64,000 nt of DNA from DATEDA01 sp963744255 (GTDB lineage: Bacteria > Pseudomonadota > Gammaproteobacteria > Burkholderiales > SG8-39). Shown here piece by piece: positions 32,810 to 43,165 of the stretch. The position numbers and the translations under genes were made by a program. Within the stretch, counting starts at the first letter, position 1; each line of letters begins with the position of its first letter. The stretch covers positions 8,506-72,505 of the forward strand of contig CAVUSZ010000058.1 in assembly GCA_963744255.1 (NCBI GenBank). Reading direction: 5' to 3'. The notes beneath the pieces were generated by a model. The model was not told the origin of the DNA. It made no database searches and saw only the letters and a program-made list of their open reading frames with translations.

Positions 32810-34066
32810 ATGTGGCCGAAGAGTGAGAGTTCCAGCGTTGGGCGTCGGACCGGACTCGCCGCGGGCATCGCGGCGGCCGCCCTGGCCGCCGCGTTTTCCC
32901 CGGTGGTGTCGGCGCAGCAGAAGGAGGTCAAGGTGGCCGTGATCGCCCCGATCTCCGGGCCGTGGGCGCGGCAGGGACAGCTGATCCAGGCGGGCGCCGA
33001 GATGGCGGTCGACGAGATCAACCAGAAGGGCGGCATCAAGGCGCTCGGCGGCGCGCGCCTCAAGCTCGTGGTCGCCGACGCCGGCGACTCCGCCGAGAAG
33101 GCGAAGAACGCCGCGCAGCGGCTGACCGCGCAGGAGCCGGACCTCGTCGGCGGCACCGGCGCGTGGCTCAGCACGTTCACGCTCGCGGTGACCGAGGTGA
33201 CCGAGCGCGCGCAGATCCCGTGGCTCACGCTCTCCTTCGCCGACAACATCACCGACCGCGGCTTCAAGTACGTCTTCCAGACCTCGCCGGTCGCGAGCCG
33301 GCAGTCCTCCGGCGCGGTGCCGGCGATCCTCGAGCTCGCCAAGGCGGCCACCGGGAAGGCGCCGTCGACGGCCGGCATCATCGGCGACAACTCGGCCTCG
33401 CCCGTGTTCTTTCTCAAGCCGATGCGCGAAGGCGGGCTGGAGAAGATGGGGATCAAGGTCGTGATGGACGAGACCTACACCCCGCCGCTGTCGGATGCGA
33501 CCCCGCTCATCCAGAAGGTGCGCTCGACGCGCCCCGAGATCCTGCTCTTCATCTCCTCGACGATCTCCGACCTCAAGCTCGGGCTGGAGAAGATGAACGA
33601 GTTCCGGCTCGCCAAGGGCGTGGTCCCGGTGATCGGCAACGGCGCGCACATGGGCGCCCCGGAAGTCCTGAAGAACGTGCCGGCCGACCTCCTCGAGGGC
33701 GTGATGTTCATCGTCGCCGACTGGGGCATGAAGGGCCACGAGCCGATCATCGAGATGTTCAAGAAGCGCACCGGCGAGCCGTGGATGACGCAGGACGCGA
33801 TCACCGGCTACGGCGACATGTGGATCCTGAAGGAGGCGCTCGAGAGCGCGAAGTCCGCCGACAAGGTCAAGGTCGCGGACGAGATCCGCAAGATGAACCT
33901 CAAGGAAGGTCCGGCCGCGACTGCGTTCCCGGGCGGCGTGCAGTTCGACGAGAAGGGCCGGCGGATGAACGCGCCGCTCGTCATCGTCCAGTGGCAGAAC
34001 GGCGTGCCGGTCACCGTCTCGCCGGTCGATCGCGCGCTCGCGAAGCCGTACTGGCCGAAGCGGTAG
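32810..34066 (+). CDS. liv-type ABC transporter substrate-binding protein
   Basis: A 418-residue periplasmic binding protein of the LivK/amide-urea family. A signal peptide (about 1-36, LAAGIAAAALAAAFSPVVSA) is followed by VKVAVIAPISGPWARQGQLI and GAEMAVDEINQKGGIKALGG. The rest is two alpha/beta lobes with TGYGDMWILKEALESAK near the C-terminus. It starts after AAAGGAGG. It gives specificity to the LivH/LivM-G/LivF importer; the ligand cannot be read from sequence. Confidence 0.9.
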   Translation: MWPKSESSSVGRRTGLAAGIAAAALAAAFSPVVSAQQKEVKVAVIAPISGPWARQGQLIQAGAEMAVDEINQKGGIKALGGARLKLVVADAGDSAEKAKNAAQRLTAQEPDLVGGTGAWLSTFTLAVTEVTERAQIPWLTLSFADNITDRGFKYVFQTSPVASRQSSGAVPAILELAKAATGKAPSTAGIIGDNSASPVFFLKPMREGGLEKMGIKVVMDETYTPPLSDATPLIQKVRSTRPEILLFISSTISDLKLGLEKMNEFRLAKGVVPVIGNGAHMGAPEVLKNVPADLLEGVMFIVADWGMKGHEPIIEMFKKRTGEPWMTQDAITGYGDMWILKEALESAKSADKVKVADEIRKMNLKEGPAATAFPGGVQFDEKGRRMNAPLVIVQWQNGVPVTVSPVDRALAKPYWPKR

Positions 34067-34098
34067 GCGGATCGGCTAGGAGCCGGGAGGAGTCGGAC

Positions 34099-35008
34099 AT
34101 GGGTCGCCGGATCGGTTTCATCGGGGTCGGGCAGATGGGCGCGCCGATGGTCGAGCGCCTGCTCGCCGGCGGTCGGGAGGTCGCGGTGTTCGATGTGAAT
34201 CCCGCGGCGATGCAGCCGCTCGTCGCGCGCGGCGCGATCGCGGCGGGCTCGGCGCGCGCAGCGGCGGCCGGCGCCGAGATCGTCTTCGCCTGCCTGCCGT
34301 CGCCGGAAGTTTCCAGGGGCGTCGCGCTCGGCCCCGACGGCATCGCCGGGGTCGAGGGGCTTCGCGTCTACGTCGAGACTTCCACCATCGGCACCGCCGC
34401 CATCAAGGCGATCGCCGCCGGACTCGGCGCGCGCGGCGTCACCGTCCTCGATGCGCCGGTGAGCGGCGGGCCGCGCGGGGCGCGCGCCGGCAAGCTCTCG
34501 ACGATGGTGGCGGGCGACCGGGCGGCGTTCGAGCGCGTCCGGCCGCTCTTCGACGCGATCGCCGGCAAGGTCTTCTACGTCGGCGCGGAGCCGGGACTCG
34601 CGCAGATCACGAAGCTCGCCAACAACATGATCTCGGCCGCCGGGATGGCGGTGGCCATGGAGGCCGCGGTGATGGCGGTGAAAGCCGGCGTCGACGCGCA
34701 CACCCTGATCGACGTGGTGAACGCGAGCACCGGCCGCAACACCGCGACCGACGGACAAGTTCCCGCAGTCGATCCTGCCGCGCACCTTCGACTACGGCGG
34801 CAAGCTCGCCACCATGTACAAAGACGTCGAGCTCTGCTTCGCCGAGGCGCGTGCGCTCGGCGTGCCGATGTGGGTGGGGGCAGCCGTGGTGCAGCTCTGG
34901 TTCCAGGCAATGGCCGAGGGGCGCGGGCAGGACGACTACACGACGCTGATCAAGACGATCGAGGGCTGGACCGGCGTGATTGTCGGCGGCGGGAATCGCG
35001 GCCGATAA
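34099..35008 (+). pseudogene. 3-hydroxyisobutyrate dehydrogenase-like NAD(P)-dependent oxidoreductase, one frameshift
   Basis: A beta-hydroxyacid dehydrogenase: Rossmann opening RIGFIGVGQMGAPMVERLLA, substrate-binding DAPVSGGPRGARAGKLSTMV, and the catalytic Lys in ITKLANNMISAAGMA. At about 34752, after NASTGRNTATD, the frame moves. The rest (KFPQSILPRTFDYGGKLATM, then MYKDVELCFAEARALG) continues in another frame to the stop at 35006-35008. GACGGACAAG instead of GACGACAAG suggests a one-base insertion. Otherwise complete (about 302 residues). Oxidation of a 3-hydroxy acid is likely. Confidence 0.82.
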
Positions 35009-35034
35009 CGTCCCAGACGAGCGAGGTGATCGGC

Positions 35035-36019
35035 ATGCCGCAGGTGAACGCGGTCCGCATCCACAGGCACGGCGGCCCCGAGGAGCTCCGCTACGAGGCG
35101 ATCGACATCGGCGAGCCCGGACCGGGCGAAGCGCGCGTCCGTCACACCGCGATCGGCCTCAACTTCACCGACATTCACCATCGCACCGGCCGCTATCCGC
35201 TTTCCCCGCTGCCGCACGTGATCGGCATGGAAGCGGCCGGCGTAGTCGAGGCGGTTGGCGAAGGTGTGACGGAAGTGAAGACGCGGCGACCGCGTCGCGT
35301 ACGCCGCGGACAAGCCGCGGGCGTACGCGCAGGGGACGGTCATGCCGGCCTGGCGGCTCCTGAAGCTGCCCGAAGCGATCGACGACGAAACTGCGGCGGC
35401 GCTGATGGTCAAGGGGCTGACCGCGCAGTACCTGCTGCGCGCCGCCTATCCGATCCGGGCCGGCGAGACGATCCTGATCCACGCCGCGGCCGGTGGGCTC
35501 GGGCTGATCATGTGCCAATGGGCGCGCCATCTCGGCGCTCGGGTGATCGGGACGACGAGCACCGAAGCGAAGGCCGCGCTCGCGCGGCAGAACGGCTGCG
35601 ACGACACCATCCTCTACACGCAGGAGGACGTGGCCGCACGCGTGCGCGAGCTCTCCGGCGGCGCCGGCCTCCCCGTCGTCTACGATGGTGTCGGGGCGAG
35701 CACCTTCGAGCAGTCGCTCCGGTGCCTGCGTCGCCGCGGCCTCGTCGTCTCCTATGGCTCGGCGTCCGGCGTCATTCCGCCGTTCGATCTCTTCCGTCTC
35801 AACCGGATGGGCTCGCTCTACGTCACCAGTGCGGGTCTGGCGGACTACACGCACACCCGCAGCGAGCTCGAGGAGCGGGCAAACGATCTGTTTGCCGTGG
35901 TCCGGAGCGGCGCGGTGCGCGTGGAGGTGCGTCAGCGCTACCCGCTCGCCGAGGCCGCGCGCGCACACCGCGATCTCGAGGCGCGGCGGACGATCGGCAG
36001 CTCGATCCTGCTGCCCTGA
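35035..36019 (+). pseudogene. zinc-free quinone oxidoreductase (MDR family), one frameshift
   Basis: A NADPH:quinone reductase-like enzyme of about 327 residues. The N-terminal half (VNAVRIHRHGGPEELRYEAI, GLNFTDIHHRTGRYPLSPLP, HVIGMEAAGVVEAVGEGVTE) breaks at about 35283. It resumes in another frame with RVAYA-type sequence and MPAWRLLKLPEAIDDETAAA, then the cofactor loop ILIHAAAGGLGLIMCQWARH. One single-base change restores the whole protein. It lies 27 bp after the dehydrogenase gene. Confidence 0.82.
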
Positions 36020-36246
36020 CCCGGCCGTTGCTCCGCGCGGGAACGAGCGCAGGGCCCGCAGGCCAGGCCGGCGATGCCCTTGCGGCAGTGCGGCATGGCG
36101 CTAACGGGTCCGCGGCACGTCGATCGGACGCCCTGCGTCATTGACGCGCTCCGCACGCTCGTATACGGTCGTCCGCACGCACGAATACAAGCCGGGTAGC
36201 TCGAACCGGCGGCCGCGCTGGGAGTCTTGTCCACCGAGGAGGCATC

Positions 36247-37397
36247 ATGAATCTGAATCCGTTCCGTCAATCCCGCGCGCGGTCCGTCGCCGCGACGCTC
36301 GTCGCCGCGCTCGCACGTGACGTGGGAGCCGTCGACCGTCCTGCCTACGCGCAGGACAAGCCGCAGAAGGTCGTGCTGCGCTTTGCGGCCGACTTCACCG
36401 GCGCCGCCGCACCCGGCGGGCCTCGCGATGAAGTACTTCGGCGACCGCTTGCCGGAGGTGATCCCGGGCAGCGAGGCGCGCCTCTACTACGCCGGCGCGC
36501 TCTACACGATTCCCGAGGCCTTCGAGGCGATGCGCCAGGGCAACCTCGAGATGACCTGGATGCAGATGGGCAAGGCGGCGCCGGTCGACCCGTGGATGAT
36601 GACGGTCGTCGGGCCGGGCATCCTCACGACCGTCGGCGCGGTCGACAACCTCGAGAAGACCAAGACCTACCAGATGCTGGTCGACCGGCTCGCGAAGAAC
36701 CAGCGCGATCAAGGTGTTCGGCGTCGGGCAGATGAGCTTCGGCATGGGCGTCGGCGGCAAGAAGCGCTACCTCAAGCCCGAGGACTTCGGCGGCCGGAAG
36801 GTGCGCAGCATGGGGCCGGCCGAGAACCCGGTGCTCGAGTCGTGGAAGGCGAACCCGGTCGTGATGGGATTCGGCGAGGTGCCGACCGCGCTCGAGTCGG
36901 GCGTCATCGACGGGCTGATGACGAGCATCGGCGGCTGGCTCGAGCGTGCGCGAGCAGGCGCCCTTCTACACGACCGGCGGCGCCGGCGTCTTCACCGGCG
37001 ACTACTACATGGTGAGCGCGAGCCGGCGCTGGTGGGACCGCCTCAGCCCGGCGACGCAAGGCCGCGCTGCGAGAAGCTGATCGCCGAGACGATCCAGGTG
37101 CAGAAGGAGTTCAACTGGTGCGTCGACAAGCTGACCTACCAGAAGTACGGGACCAAGGACCCGTCGAAGCCGGGCGTGTACTGGATGACGCCGCAGGAAG
37201 TCTCGGCGCTGACCGGCGCGCTCGGCGAAGGCGCCGACCCGCTAGGTGAAGAGCAAGACGCCGCCGGCGGCGAGCCGAGTGGGTCGACACGTTCCGTCAA
37301 GGAAGGCCGCGAGCTGTCGGAGCAGAACCCGCCCGGCTCGTCGTGGATCGAGAAGATCGACTGCTCGAAGCACGCGTCGAAGATCGTCATCAAGTAG
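36247..37397 (+). pseudogene. dctP: TRAP transporter substrate-binding protein DctP, several frameshifts
   Basis: A periplasmic TRAP receptor assembled from at least three frames. A signal region ending AYAQDKPQKVVLRFAADFTG is followed by MKYFGDRLPEVIPGSEARLY and IPEAFEAMRQGNLEMTWMQM. Then come VGQMSFGMGVGGKKRYLKPE, NPVVMGFGEVPTALESGVID, FYTTGGAGVFTGDYYMVSAS and the C-terminal SWIEKIDCSKHASKIVIK. Breaks lie near 36410, 36712, 36945, 37065 and 37245-37290. Codon usage and family blocks are normal between breaks. It would bind a C4-dicarboxylate-like acid. First gene of dctPQM. Confidence 0.8.
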
Positions 37398-37422
37398 CGC
37401 GTTCGAGCGCGGGCGCGGGCGC

Positions 37423-37976
37423 GTGGAAAAGGCGTACGCGGTCTGGCGCGCGTTCCAGGACCGGTTCCTGGGGCCCGCCGCGGCGCTGCTGCTGCTCGGC
37501 TGCACGCTGCTCGCGCTGCTCGAGATCTTCCGGCGCTACGTGCTCGGCGTGTCCTTCGAGTGGCAGCAGGACGCCGTCACGTTCTTCATCCTGAGCGGCG
37601 TCTTCCTGTACTTCGGCATCTCGCAGCGGCACGACGCCCACCTCAGCGTGACGGTGCTGCCGGAGGTGCTGGACGGCGCTCGGGCCGCGGGCGCGGCGCG
37701 TGGCGCGAGGTCGTCAGGCTCGTCGCGCTGGTGATCGCGTTCCTGTTCCTGCTCGCCGTGGTGTGGTGGGGGATTCCGGAGGTGCGCGAGAGCGCGCACT
37801 ACGAAAGCCGCACCGAGAGCCTCGCGTTCCCCATGTGGCCGTTCCTGGCGGTGCTGCTCGCCGGCTTCGCCTTCATGGCGGTATCGATGTTTTTCCAGAT
37901 CTATCGCGACGTCCAGAAGCTGCGCGGGCGCAGCGTCCTCGAGGAGCCGCCGGAAGCGGACGCGGCGACGCACTGA
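37423..37976 (+). pseudogene. dctQ: TRAP transporter small permease DctQ, one frameshift
   Basis: A four-helix small permease: LGPAAALLLLGCTLLALLEI, then FFILSGVFLYFGISQRHDAH. After a break near 37715 come VVRLVALVIAFLFLLAVVWW and FLAVLLAGFAFMAVSMFFQI. The GTG start follows the dctP stop by 25 bp. One base change restores a protein of about 184 residues. Confidence 0.8.
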
Positions 37977-38005
37977 AGCGCTGATCCGCCACAGGGAGGG
38001 AGCGG

Positions 38006-39295
38006 ATGCACATCGTCGGGATCGTCGTCTTCGCGCTGCTCGTGCTGAGCGTGCCGATCGGCATCGCGCTCAGCGCCGCGGCCGCGGCCTACATCGTCGG
38101 TCGACCCGCTGCTCGAGCCCACCGTCATCTTCCGCGCGTTCTTCAGCTTCATCGGCGCGCTACTCGCTGATGGCGATTCCGCTGTTCATCTTCGCGGGCT
38201 TCCTCATGGAGCGCACCGGGCTGATCGCGCAGCTCTTCCGCTTCGCCGACTCGCTGGTCGGCTGGATGCCCGGCGGCTTCGGCGTCGCGACGGTGCTCGC
38301 GTGCGTGCTGTTCGGCGCGATCTCCGGCTCGAGCGTCGCGATGGCGGCGGCGATGAGCGTCATCGCCATCCCCGAGATGACGAAGCGCGGCTACCCGCAG
38401 TGGCTCGCGGGGGGGCTGGTGGCCACGGCCGGCGGCATCGCGATCCTGATACCGCCCAGCATTCCCCTGCTCCTGTACGGCCTCGTCACCGAGACCTCGG
38501 TGGTGCGCCTGTTCTTCGCCGGCGTCATCCCGGGACTGCTGCTCGCGCTGGGCAACGCCATCACCGTCATGGTCATCGCGAAGTACCTGAAGCTGCCGCG
38601 CGGCAAGTTCGACGCGCGCCGGGTCTGGCCCGAAGTCGAAGCGTGCGCTGCCGGCGCTCGGCATGCCGGTCGTGATCCTCGGCGGGCTCTACGGCGGGCT
38701 CTTCACGCCGACCGAGGCCGCCGCTGCCGCCTGCGGCTACGCGCTCGCCTACGGACTCGATCACCGGCCGGGGCGAGTTCGTCAAGCAGCTCCTGCCCGT
38801 CGCCGCCCGCTCGCTGAACCTGACGGCCGTGATCCTGTTCCTGGTCGGCAGCGTGGGCGTGTTCCAGTTCCTGGCGGCGAACATGTACTGGCCGCAGCGG
38901 ATCACCGAGACGGTGGTCGAGCTGGGGACTCACGCCGCTCGGCTTCATCTTCGCGTACATGGCGGTGCTGCTGATCCTCGGCATGTTCGTCGACGGCGTC
39001 GCGATGATCCTGCTGACCGTGCCGGTGGTGTTCCCGGTCGCAATGGCGCTCAAGATCGACCCGATCCAGCTCGGCATCATGCTCACGCTCAACATCGAGA
39101 CGGGCGTGGTCACGCCGCCGGTCGGCCTGAATCTCTTCGCGGTGAGCGGCACCTCGAAGATCCCGCTGCCCGCAGGTCGTGAAGGGCACCATCCCGTTCT
39201 TCATCGGCGACCTCACCGTGCTGCTGCTCGTGATCTTCTTCCCGGGCCTCGCGACCTGGCTGCCGAACCTGCTCGTCACCGACGTGTTCAAGTGA
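38006..39295 (+). pseudogene. dctM: TRAP transporter large permease DctM, several frameshifts
   Basis: A large 12-helix permease: MHIVGIVVFALLVLSVPIGI, SLMAIPLFIFAGFLMERTGL, FGAISGSSVAMAAAMSVIAI, GGIAILIPPSIPLLLYGLVT, LGMFVDGVAMILLTVPVVFP, LTLNIETGVVTPPVGLNLFA, ending LLVTDVFK. Reading it needs frame changes near 38099, 38157, 38645, 38762, 38925 and 39175. At 38925 CTGGGGACTC in place of CTGGGACTC, and at 39175 CTGCCCGCAG in place of CTGCCGCAG, look like homopolymer insertions. It completes the dctPQM TRAP importer. Confidence 0.82.
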
Positions 39296-39429
39296 CCGGC
39301 CGCGGGGATTACTCAAAACGCGCCCGACGAAAGGCGTACCGCCGAACGCCGGTCTAGAATTCCCCGGCCGTCGATTGCGACGCCGCGTTCGAGGAGGATC
39401 GGTGCTTGCTGCTTTGCGGAAGGTGTCCG

Positions 39430-40041
39430 GTGCGGCCTGAACGGGCCGGGCCGATCGCCGGCGTCGTTCTCGCGGCGGGCCGCTCCAGCCGCATGGGTCG
39501 CAACAAGCTGCTCTTCGACCTCGGCGGCGAGACCGTTGTGCAACGTGCAGTCCGGACCGCTGTGCGAGCCGGCCTCGAACCGGTCGTCGTCGTCGTCGGC
39601 CACGAAGCCGATGCCGTCCGCGCGGCGCTCGCGACGCTGCCGTGCTCGTATGTGTCGAATCCGCGCTATGCCGAAGGCATGAACGGCTCGGTTTGCGCCG
39701 GCATCGCGGCCCTGCCGACGGGCGCGAGCGCGGCCGTGGTGCTGCTCGCCGACATGCCGTTCGTTACCGCGGCGATGATCGCGAGACTCGTCGAAGCGTA
39801 CCGCACCGGAGGCGCGCTGCTCGTCGTCTCGCAGTACGAGGGCGTCCAGGCCCCACCGACGCTCTTCGACGCCTCGCTCTTCGCCGAGCTCGCAGGCGCC
39901 GAGGGTCGGGGGTGCGGCAAGCGCATGCTCCGGCGCCATCCGCACGAAGCAGCCTTCGTCTCCTGGCCCGCCGCCGCGCTCGCCGACCTCGACGTGCCCG
40001 AGGACTACGAGCGCGTCAAGGCGCAGCTCGCCGTGAGCTGA
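39430..40041 (+). CDS. molybdenum cofactor nucleotidyltransferase, MocA-like
   Basis: A 203-residue nucleotidyltransferase: GVVLAAGRSSRMGRNKLLFD (nucleotide-binding loop), VVVVVGHEADAVRAAL, YAEGMNGSVCAGIAALP and VLLADMPFVTAAMIARLV. The family adds CMP or GMP to molybdopterin. CODH enzymes carry molybdopterin cytosine dinucleotide, so it likely matures the cofactor for CoxL. GTG start preceded by GGAAGG. First gene of the cox cluster, followed at 2 bp by the XdhC gene. Confidence 0.85.
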   Translation: MRPERAGPIAGVVLAAGRSSRMGRNKLLFDLGGETVVQRAVRTAVRAGLEPVVVVVGHEADAVRAALATLPCSYVSNPRYAEGMNGSVCAGIAALPTGASAAVVLLADMPFVTAAMIARLVEAYRTGGALLVVSQYEGVQAPPTLFDASLFAELAGAEGRGCGKRMLRRHPHEAAFVSWPAAALADLDVPEDYERVKAQLAVS

Positions 40042-40043
40042 CC

Positions 40044-41021
40044 ATGCGACCCGAGCTGCTCGAGCTCGCCGCCCGGCTGGCCGCGCGCGGCGAGGCATTC
40101 GCGGTGGTGACGGTGGTGCGGCGCGAGCCGCCCAGTTCCGCGCGCGTCGGTGACGCCGCGGTCGTGACGCGCACCGGCGACGTTCACGGCTGGGTGGGCG
40201 GTGGTTGCACCCGGTCGACCCTGCTGCGTGAATCGCTGCGCGCGATCACCGACGGCGAGCCGCGGCTCCTCAGCCTGTCGCGAGAGCCGGAGGCCGAGCG
40301 CCGCACAGGGCTCGTCGCCCTGCCGATGACCTGCAAGAGCGGAGGTGTCGTGGATCTCTACGTCGAACCCGTCCTGCCAGCGCCGCGGCTCGTCCTGTTC
40401 GGCGCTTCGCTCGCCGCGCGAACGCTCGCGCGCATCGGTCACGCACTGGGCTACCGCATCGACGTCGTCGATCCCGAAGCGGACCAGTCGGCCTATCCCC
40501 ATGCCGAGCGCGTGCTGCCGGAAGTGCCCGCGGACGGCCTCCCGCACGGAGCCTACGTGCTCGTCGCGACGATGAGCGAGCGCGACCTCGAGGCGATCGA
40601 GGCGGCGGTCCGGTTCGCGCCGGCCTATCTCGGCGTCGTCACCAGCCGCACGCGGTTCACGGAGCTGCGCAGCGCGCTGGTCGCGCGCGGCGTCCCGTCC
40701 GGCGCGCTCGACCGGATCGCCGCGCCGGCGGGTCTCGACATCGGCGCGCGCGCACCCGAGGAGATCGCGCTCAGCGTGATGGCCCAGATCGTGGCGCAGC
40801 GGCGGCGCCCCGGGCAGAAAGCGCCGGAGGCGGGGCACCCGGCACCCGCGCCGCCCCGCGAAGCGATCGATCCGGTCTGCACCATGACGGTCGCGACCGC
40901 GGGCGCCCGTCACTTGGCCGAGGTGGCGGGCCGCACTTATTACTTCTGCTGCGGGGGCTGCCGGGCGAAGTTCCTGGCCGACCCGGCCCGCTACGCGGCG
41001 GCAGCAGCGGGTACCTCGTGA
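40044..41021 (+). CDS. XdhC/CoxI-family chaperone with C-terminal YHS domain
   Basis: A 325-residue protein. The N-terminal XdhC part (about 1-80) shows AVVTVVRREPPSSARVGDAA and GGGCTRSTLLRES. The middle is a Rossmann-like XdhC_C domain (VLFGASLAARTLARIGHALG). At about 277-318 a YHS domain follows: DPVCTMTVATAGARHLAEVA and YYFCCGGCRAKFLADP. XdhC proteins insert the sulfurated Mo cofactor into xanthine-dehydrogenase-family enzymes; YHS domains bind metal. In CODH the active site is a Cu-S-Mo centre, so a metal-handling tail is plausible (inference). The stop overlaps coxD (GTGA). Confidence 0.87.
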   Translation: MRPELLELAARLAARGEAFAVVTVVRREPPSSARVGDAAVVTRTGDVHGWVGGGCTRSTLLRESLRAITDGEPRLLSLSREPEAERRTGLVALPMTCKSGGVVDLYVEPVLPAPRLVLFGASLAARTLARIGHALGYRIDVVDPEADQSAYPHAERVLPEVPADGLPHGAYVLVATMSERDLEAIEAAVRFAPAYLGVVTSRTRFTELRSALVARGVPSGALDRIAAPAGLDIGARAPEEIALSVMAQIVAQRRRPGQKAPEAGHPAPAPPREAIDPVCTMTVATAGARHLAEVAGRTYYFCCGGCRAKFLADPARYAAAAAGTS

Positions 41022-41905
41022 ACGAGGACATCCACGCGCTGCAGGCGGCGATGGAGCGGCAGGGGTACATCGCCGAGCCCGCGATCGCCACCGCCGTCTA
41101 CCTCGCCACCGAAATGCAGCGGCCCCTGCTGGTGGAAGGCGAGGCGGGCGTCGGCAAGACCGAGATCGCGAAGGTCCTCGCCCGGGTGCTCGACACCGAG
41201 CTCGTCCGGCTCCAGTGCTACGAGGGGCTCGACGTCAACACCGCGCTGTACGAGTGGAACTACCAGCGCCAGCTGCTGCGGCTGCGGATCGCCGAACAGG
41301 AAGGGCGCGACCCGAACGCGCTCGAGGACCTGATCTTCGGCCGCGAGTACCTGCTCGAGCGCCCGCTGCTGCGGGCGATCACGCGGCGCGAAGGCCCGCC
41401 GGTCCTCCTGGTCGACGAGATCGATCGGGCCGACGACGGCTTCGAGGCGTTCCTGCTCGAGGTGCTGTCGGACTTCCAGGTCACCATTCCCGAGCTGGGA
41501 ACCATCAAGGCGGCGCACGTGCCGTACGTCGTGCTCACCTCGAACCGGACGCGGGAGATCGGCGATGCGCTCCGCCGCCGCTGCCTCTATCTGTATCTCG
41601 AGCACCCGAGCCTCGAAAAGGAGCTGCGCATCCTCCGCAGCAGGGTCCCCGGTCTGGGCGAACACCTCGCGCGGGCGATCGCGCGGTTCGTGCAGCAGCT
41701 CAGGCATCGCGACCTGCGGAAGCTCCCCGGCGTCGCCGAGACGATCGACTGGGCGCAAGCGCTCGCGCGCCTGCACCAGGACCGGCTCGATCCGGACGTG
41801 GTGCGCCTGACGCTGGGCTGCCTCCTGAAGGACGAGCACGACATCAGGGAGACGGGCGAGAACGCGGTCGGCGAGCTCGTCGCCCATGCGGCGGGCGGAG
41901 GCTGA
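41018..41905 (+). CDS. coxD: MoxR-type AAA+ ATPase, CoxD
   Basis: A 295-residue AAA+ ATPase with Walker A GEAGVGKTE (41-49) and Walker B VLLVDEIDRAD (about 129-139). It also has YEWNYQRQLLRLRIAEQ, found in the CoxD subgroup, and sensor VLTSNRTREIGDALRRRCLY. CoxD helps assemble the [CuSMoO2] centre of CO dehydrogenase. GTG start overlaps the XdhC stop; the VWA-domain coxE follows at 6 bp, the usual MoxR-VWA pairing. Confidence 0.92.
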   Translation: MNEDIHALQAAMERQGYIAEPAIATAVYLATEMQRPLLVEGEAGVGKTEIAKVLARVLDTELVRLQCYEGLDVNTALYEWNYQRQLLRLRIAEQEGRDPNALEDLIFGREYLLERPLLRAITRREGPPVLLVDEIDRADDGFEAFLLEVLSDFQVTIPELGTIKAAHVPYVVLTSNRTREIGDALRRRCLYLYLEHPSLEKELRILRSRVPGLGEHLARAIARFVQQLRHRDLRKLPGVAETIDWAQALARLHQDRLDPDVVRLTLGCLLKDEHDIRETGENAVGELVAHAAGGG

Positions 41906-41911
41906 CCACGG

Positions 41912-43015
41912 ATGGACGTAGCGGCGCAGCTCGCGAGGTTGGCGGGTGCGATGCGCGAGCACGGGATCCGCGTGGCCTTGAGCGACGAGATCGACGCCGC
42001 CACCGCGCTGACGCTCGTCGACCTCGCCGATCGGGCCGAAGTCCAGCGCGGCCTCCGTATCGTGCTCAAGGTGCGGCGCGACGCCTGGGCGACGTTCGAC
42101 CGGCTGTTCGACGAAATCTGGGGCGGGCGCCTGGTACCCGAGGTGCCGGTCCCGCCCCGGACGTACCCGCGCGAGCAGCGCGGCGCGCAATGGCGATGGG
42201 ATGGCGCGCGCGTGTGTCTGGTACTCCCGGAGCCGGAGCGGCCTGAAGGCGACGAGGCGGGCTACAGTCCGGAGGCGTTGCTTCGCCGCAAGCCCTTCGA
42301 CCAGCTTTCGTCGAGCGAGCTCGCGGCCATGGAGCGCTTGCTGGCCCGCCTTGCGCTCCGGCTCGCTGCCCGGAGAAGCCGGCGCCTGATTCGCACGCGC
42401 GGGCGCGGCGTGGTCGATCTGCGCCGCAGCTTCCGCCACGCCGTGGGGACCGAGGGCGAGCCCCTCTGCCTCGCCCGGCGCACCCGCGCGCGCGATGAGC
42501 CGCGCCTCGTGCTCCTCTACGACACGAGCGGCTCGATGGCGCCGTACACCCGATGCCACCTGTCGTTCGCGTTCGCGCTGCGCCGCGTCATCCGGCGCGT
42601 CGAGATCTTTGCGTTCAACACCGCCCTCACGCGCGTGACCCGCTTCGTGGCGCCGGCGAAGATCGCCCGATCGCTCGAGCGGCTGACGGCCGCGGTGCCC
42701 GACTGGTCGGGCGGCACGCGGATAGGAGAATGCCTCGCGGAGTTCGTCGCCAGGCACCAGCAGACGCTCGCCGGCCGCGACACCACGATGGTGCTGGTGA
42801 GCGACGGCCTGGACCTCGGCGATACGGCGCGCCTCGCCGGCGCGATGCGCGCCCTCCACGACAGCGCGCGAACGATCGTCTGGCTCAACCCGCTCGCCGG
42901 CGACGCGCGCTACGAGCCGACTGCGGACGGCATGCGTGCTGCGTTGCCGTACGTCGATCACTTCGGACCGGCGCACAACCTCGAGTCGCTCGAGCGGCTG
43001 CTGCGGTTCCTGTAG
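41912..43015 (+). CDS. coxE: VWA-domain protein, CoxE
   Basis: A 367-residue VWA protein. A helical N-terminal region (about 1-185) precedes the VWA domain with MIDAS DTSGS at 204-208 (LVLLYDTSGSMAPYTRCHLS), then WSGGTRIGECLAEFV and MVLVSDGLDLGDTARL. CoxE is the partner of CoxD in maturing the Cu-S-Mo site. The C-terminal end NLESLERLLRFL is normal. Cytoplasmic; no membrane segments. Confidence 0.9.
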   Translation: MDVAAQLARLAGAMREHGIRVALSDEIDAATALTLVDLADRAEVQRGLRIVLKVRRDAWATFDRLFDEIWGGRLVPEVPVPPRTYPREQRGAQWRWDGARVCLVLPEPERPEGDEAGYSPEALLRRKPFDQLSSSELAAMERLLARLALRLAARRSRRLIRTRGRGVVDLRRSFRHAVGTEGEPLCLARRTRARDEPRLVLLYDTSGSMAPYTRCHLSFAFALRRVIRRVEIFAFNTALTRVTRFVAPAKIARSLERLTAAVPDWSGGTRIGECLAEFVARHQQTLAGRDTTMVLVSDGLDLGDTARLAGAMRALHDSARTIVWLNPLAGDARYEPTADGMRAALPYVDHFGPAHNLESLERLLRFL

Positions 43016-43165
43016 CGTGCGCATCGCACTGCCTGGAGTCCGTGCGCGCAGGCCCGTCGTTTCCCCTCGCTGCCGCGCCTGCTAAGATGGCGCGGCAATT
43101 TCCCAAGTCGTCTTTCGGTCTGGCGTTTGCTGCACCGCGCTCATCGCGCGCAACGGGAGGGACCG

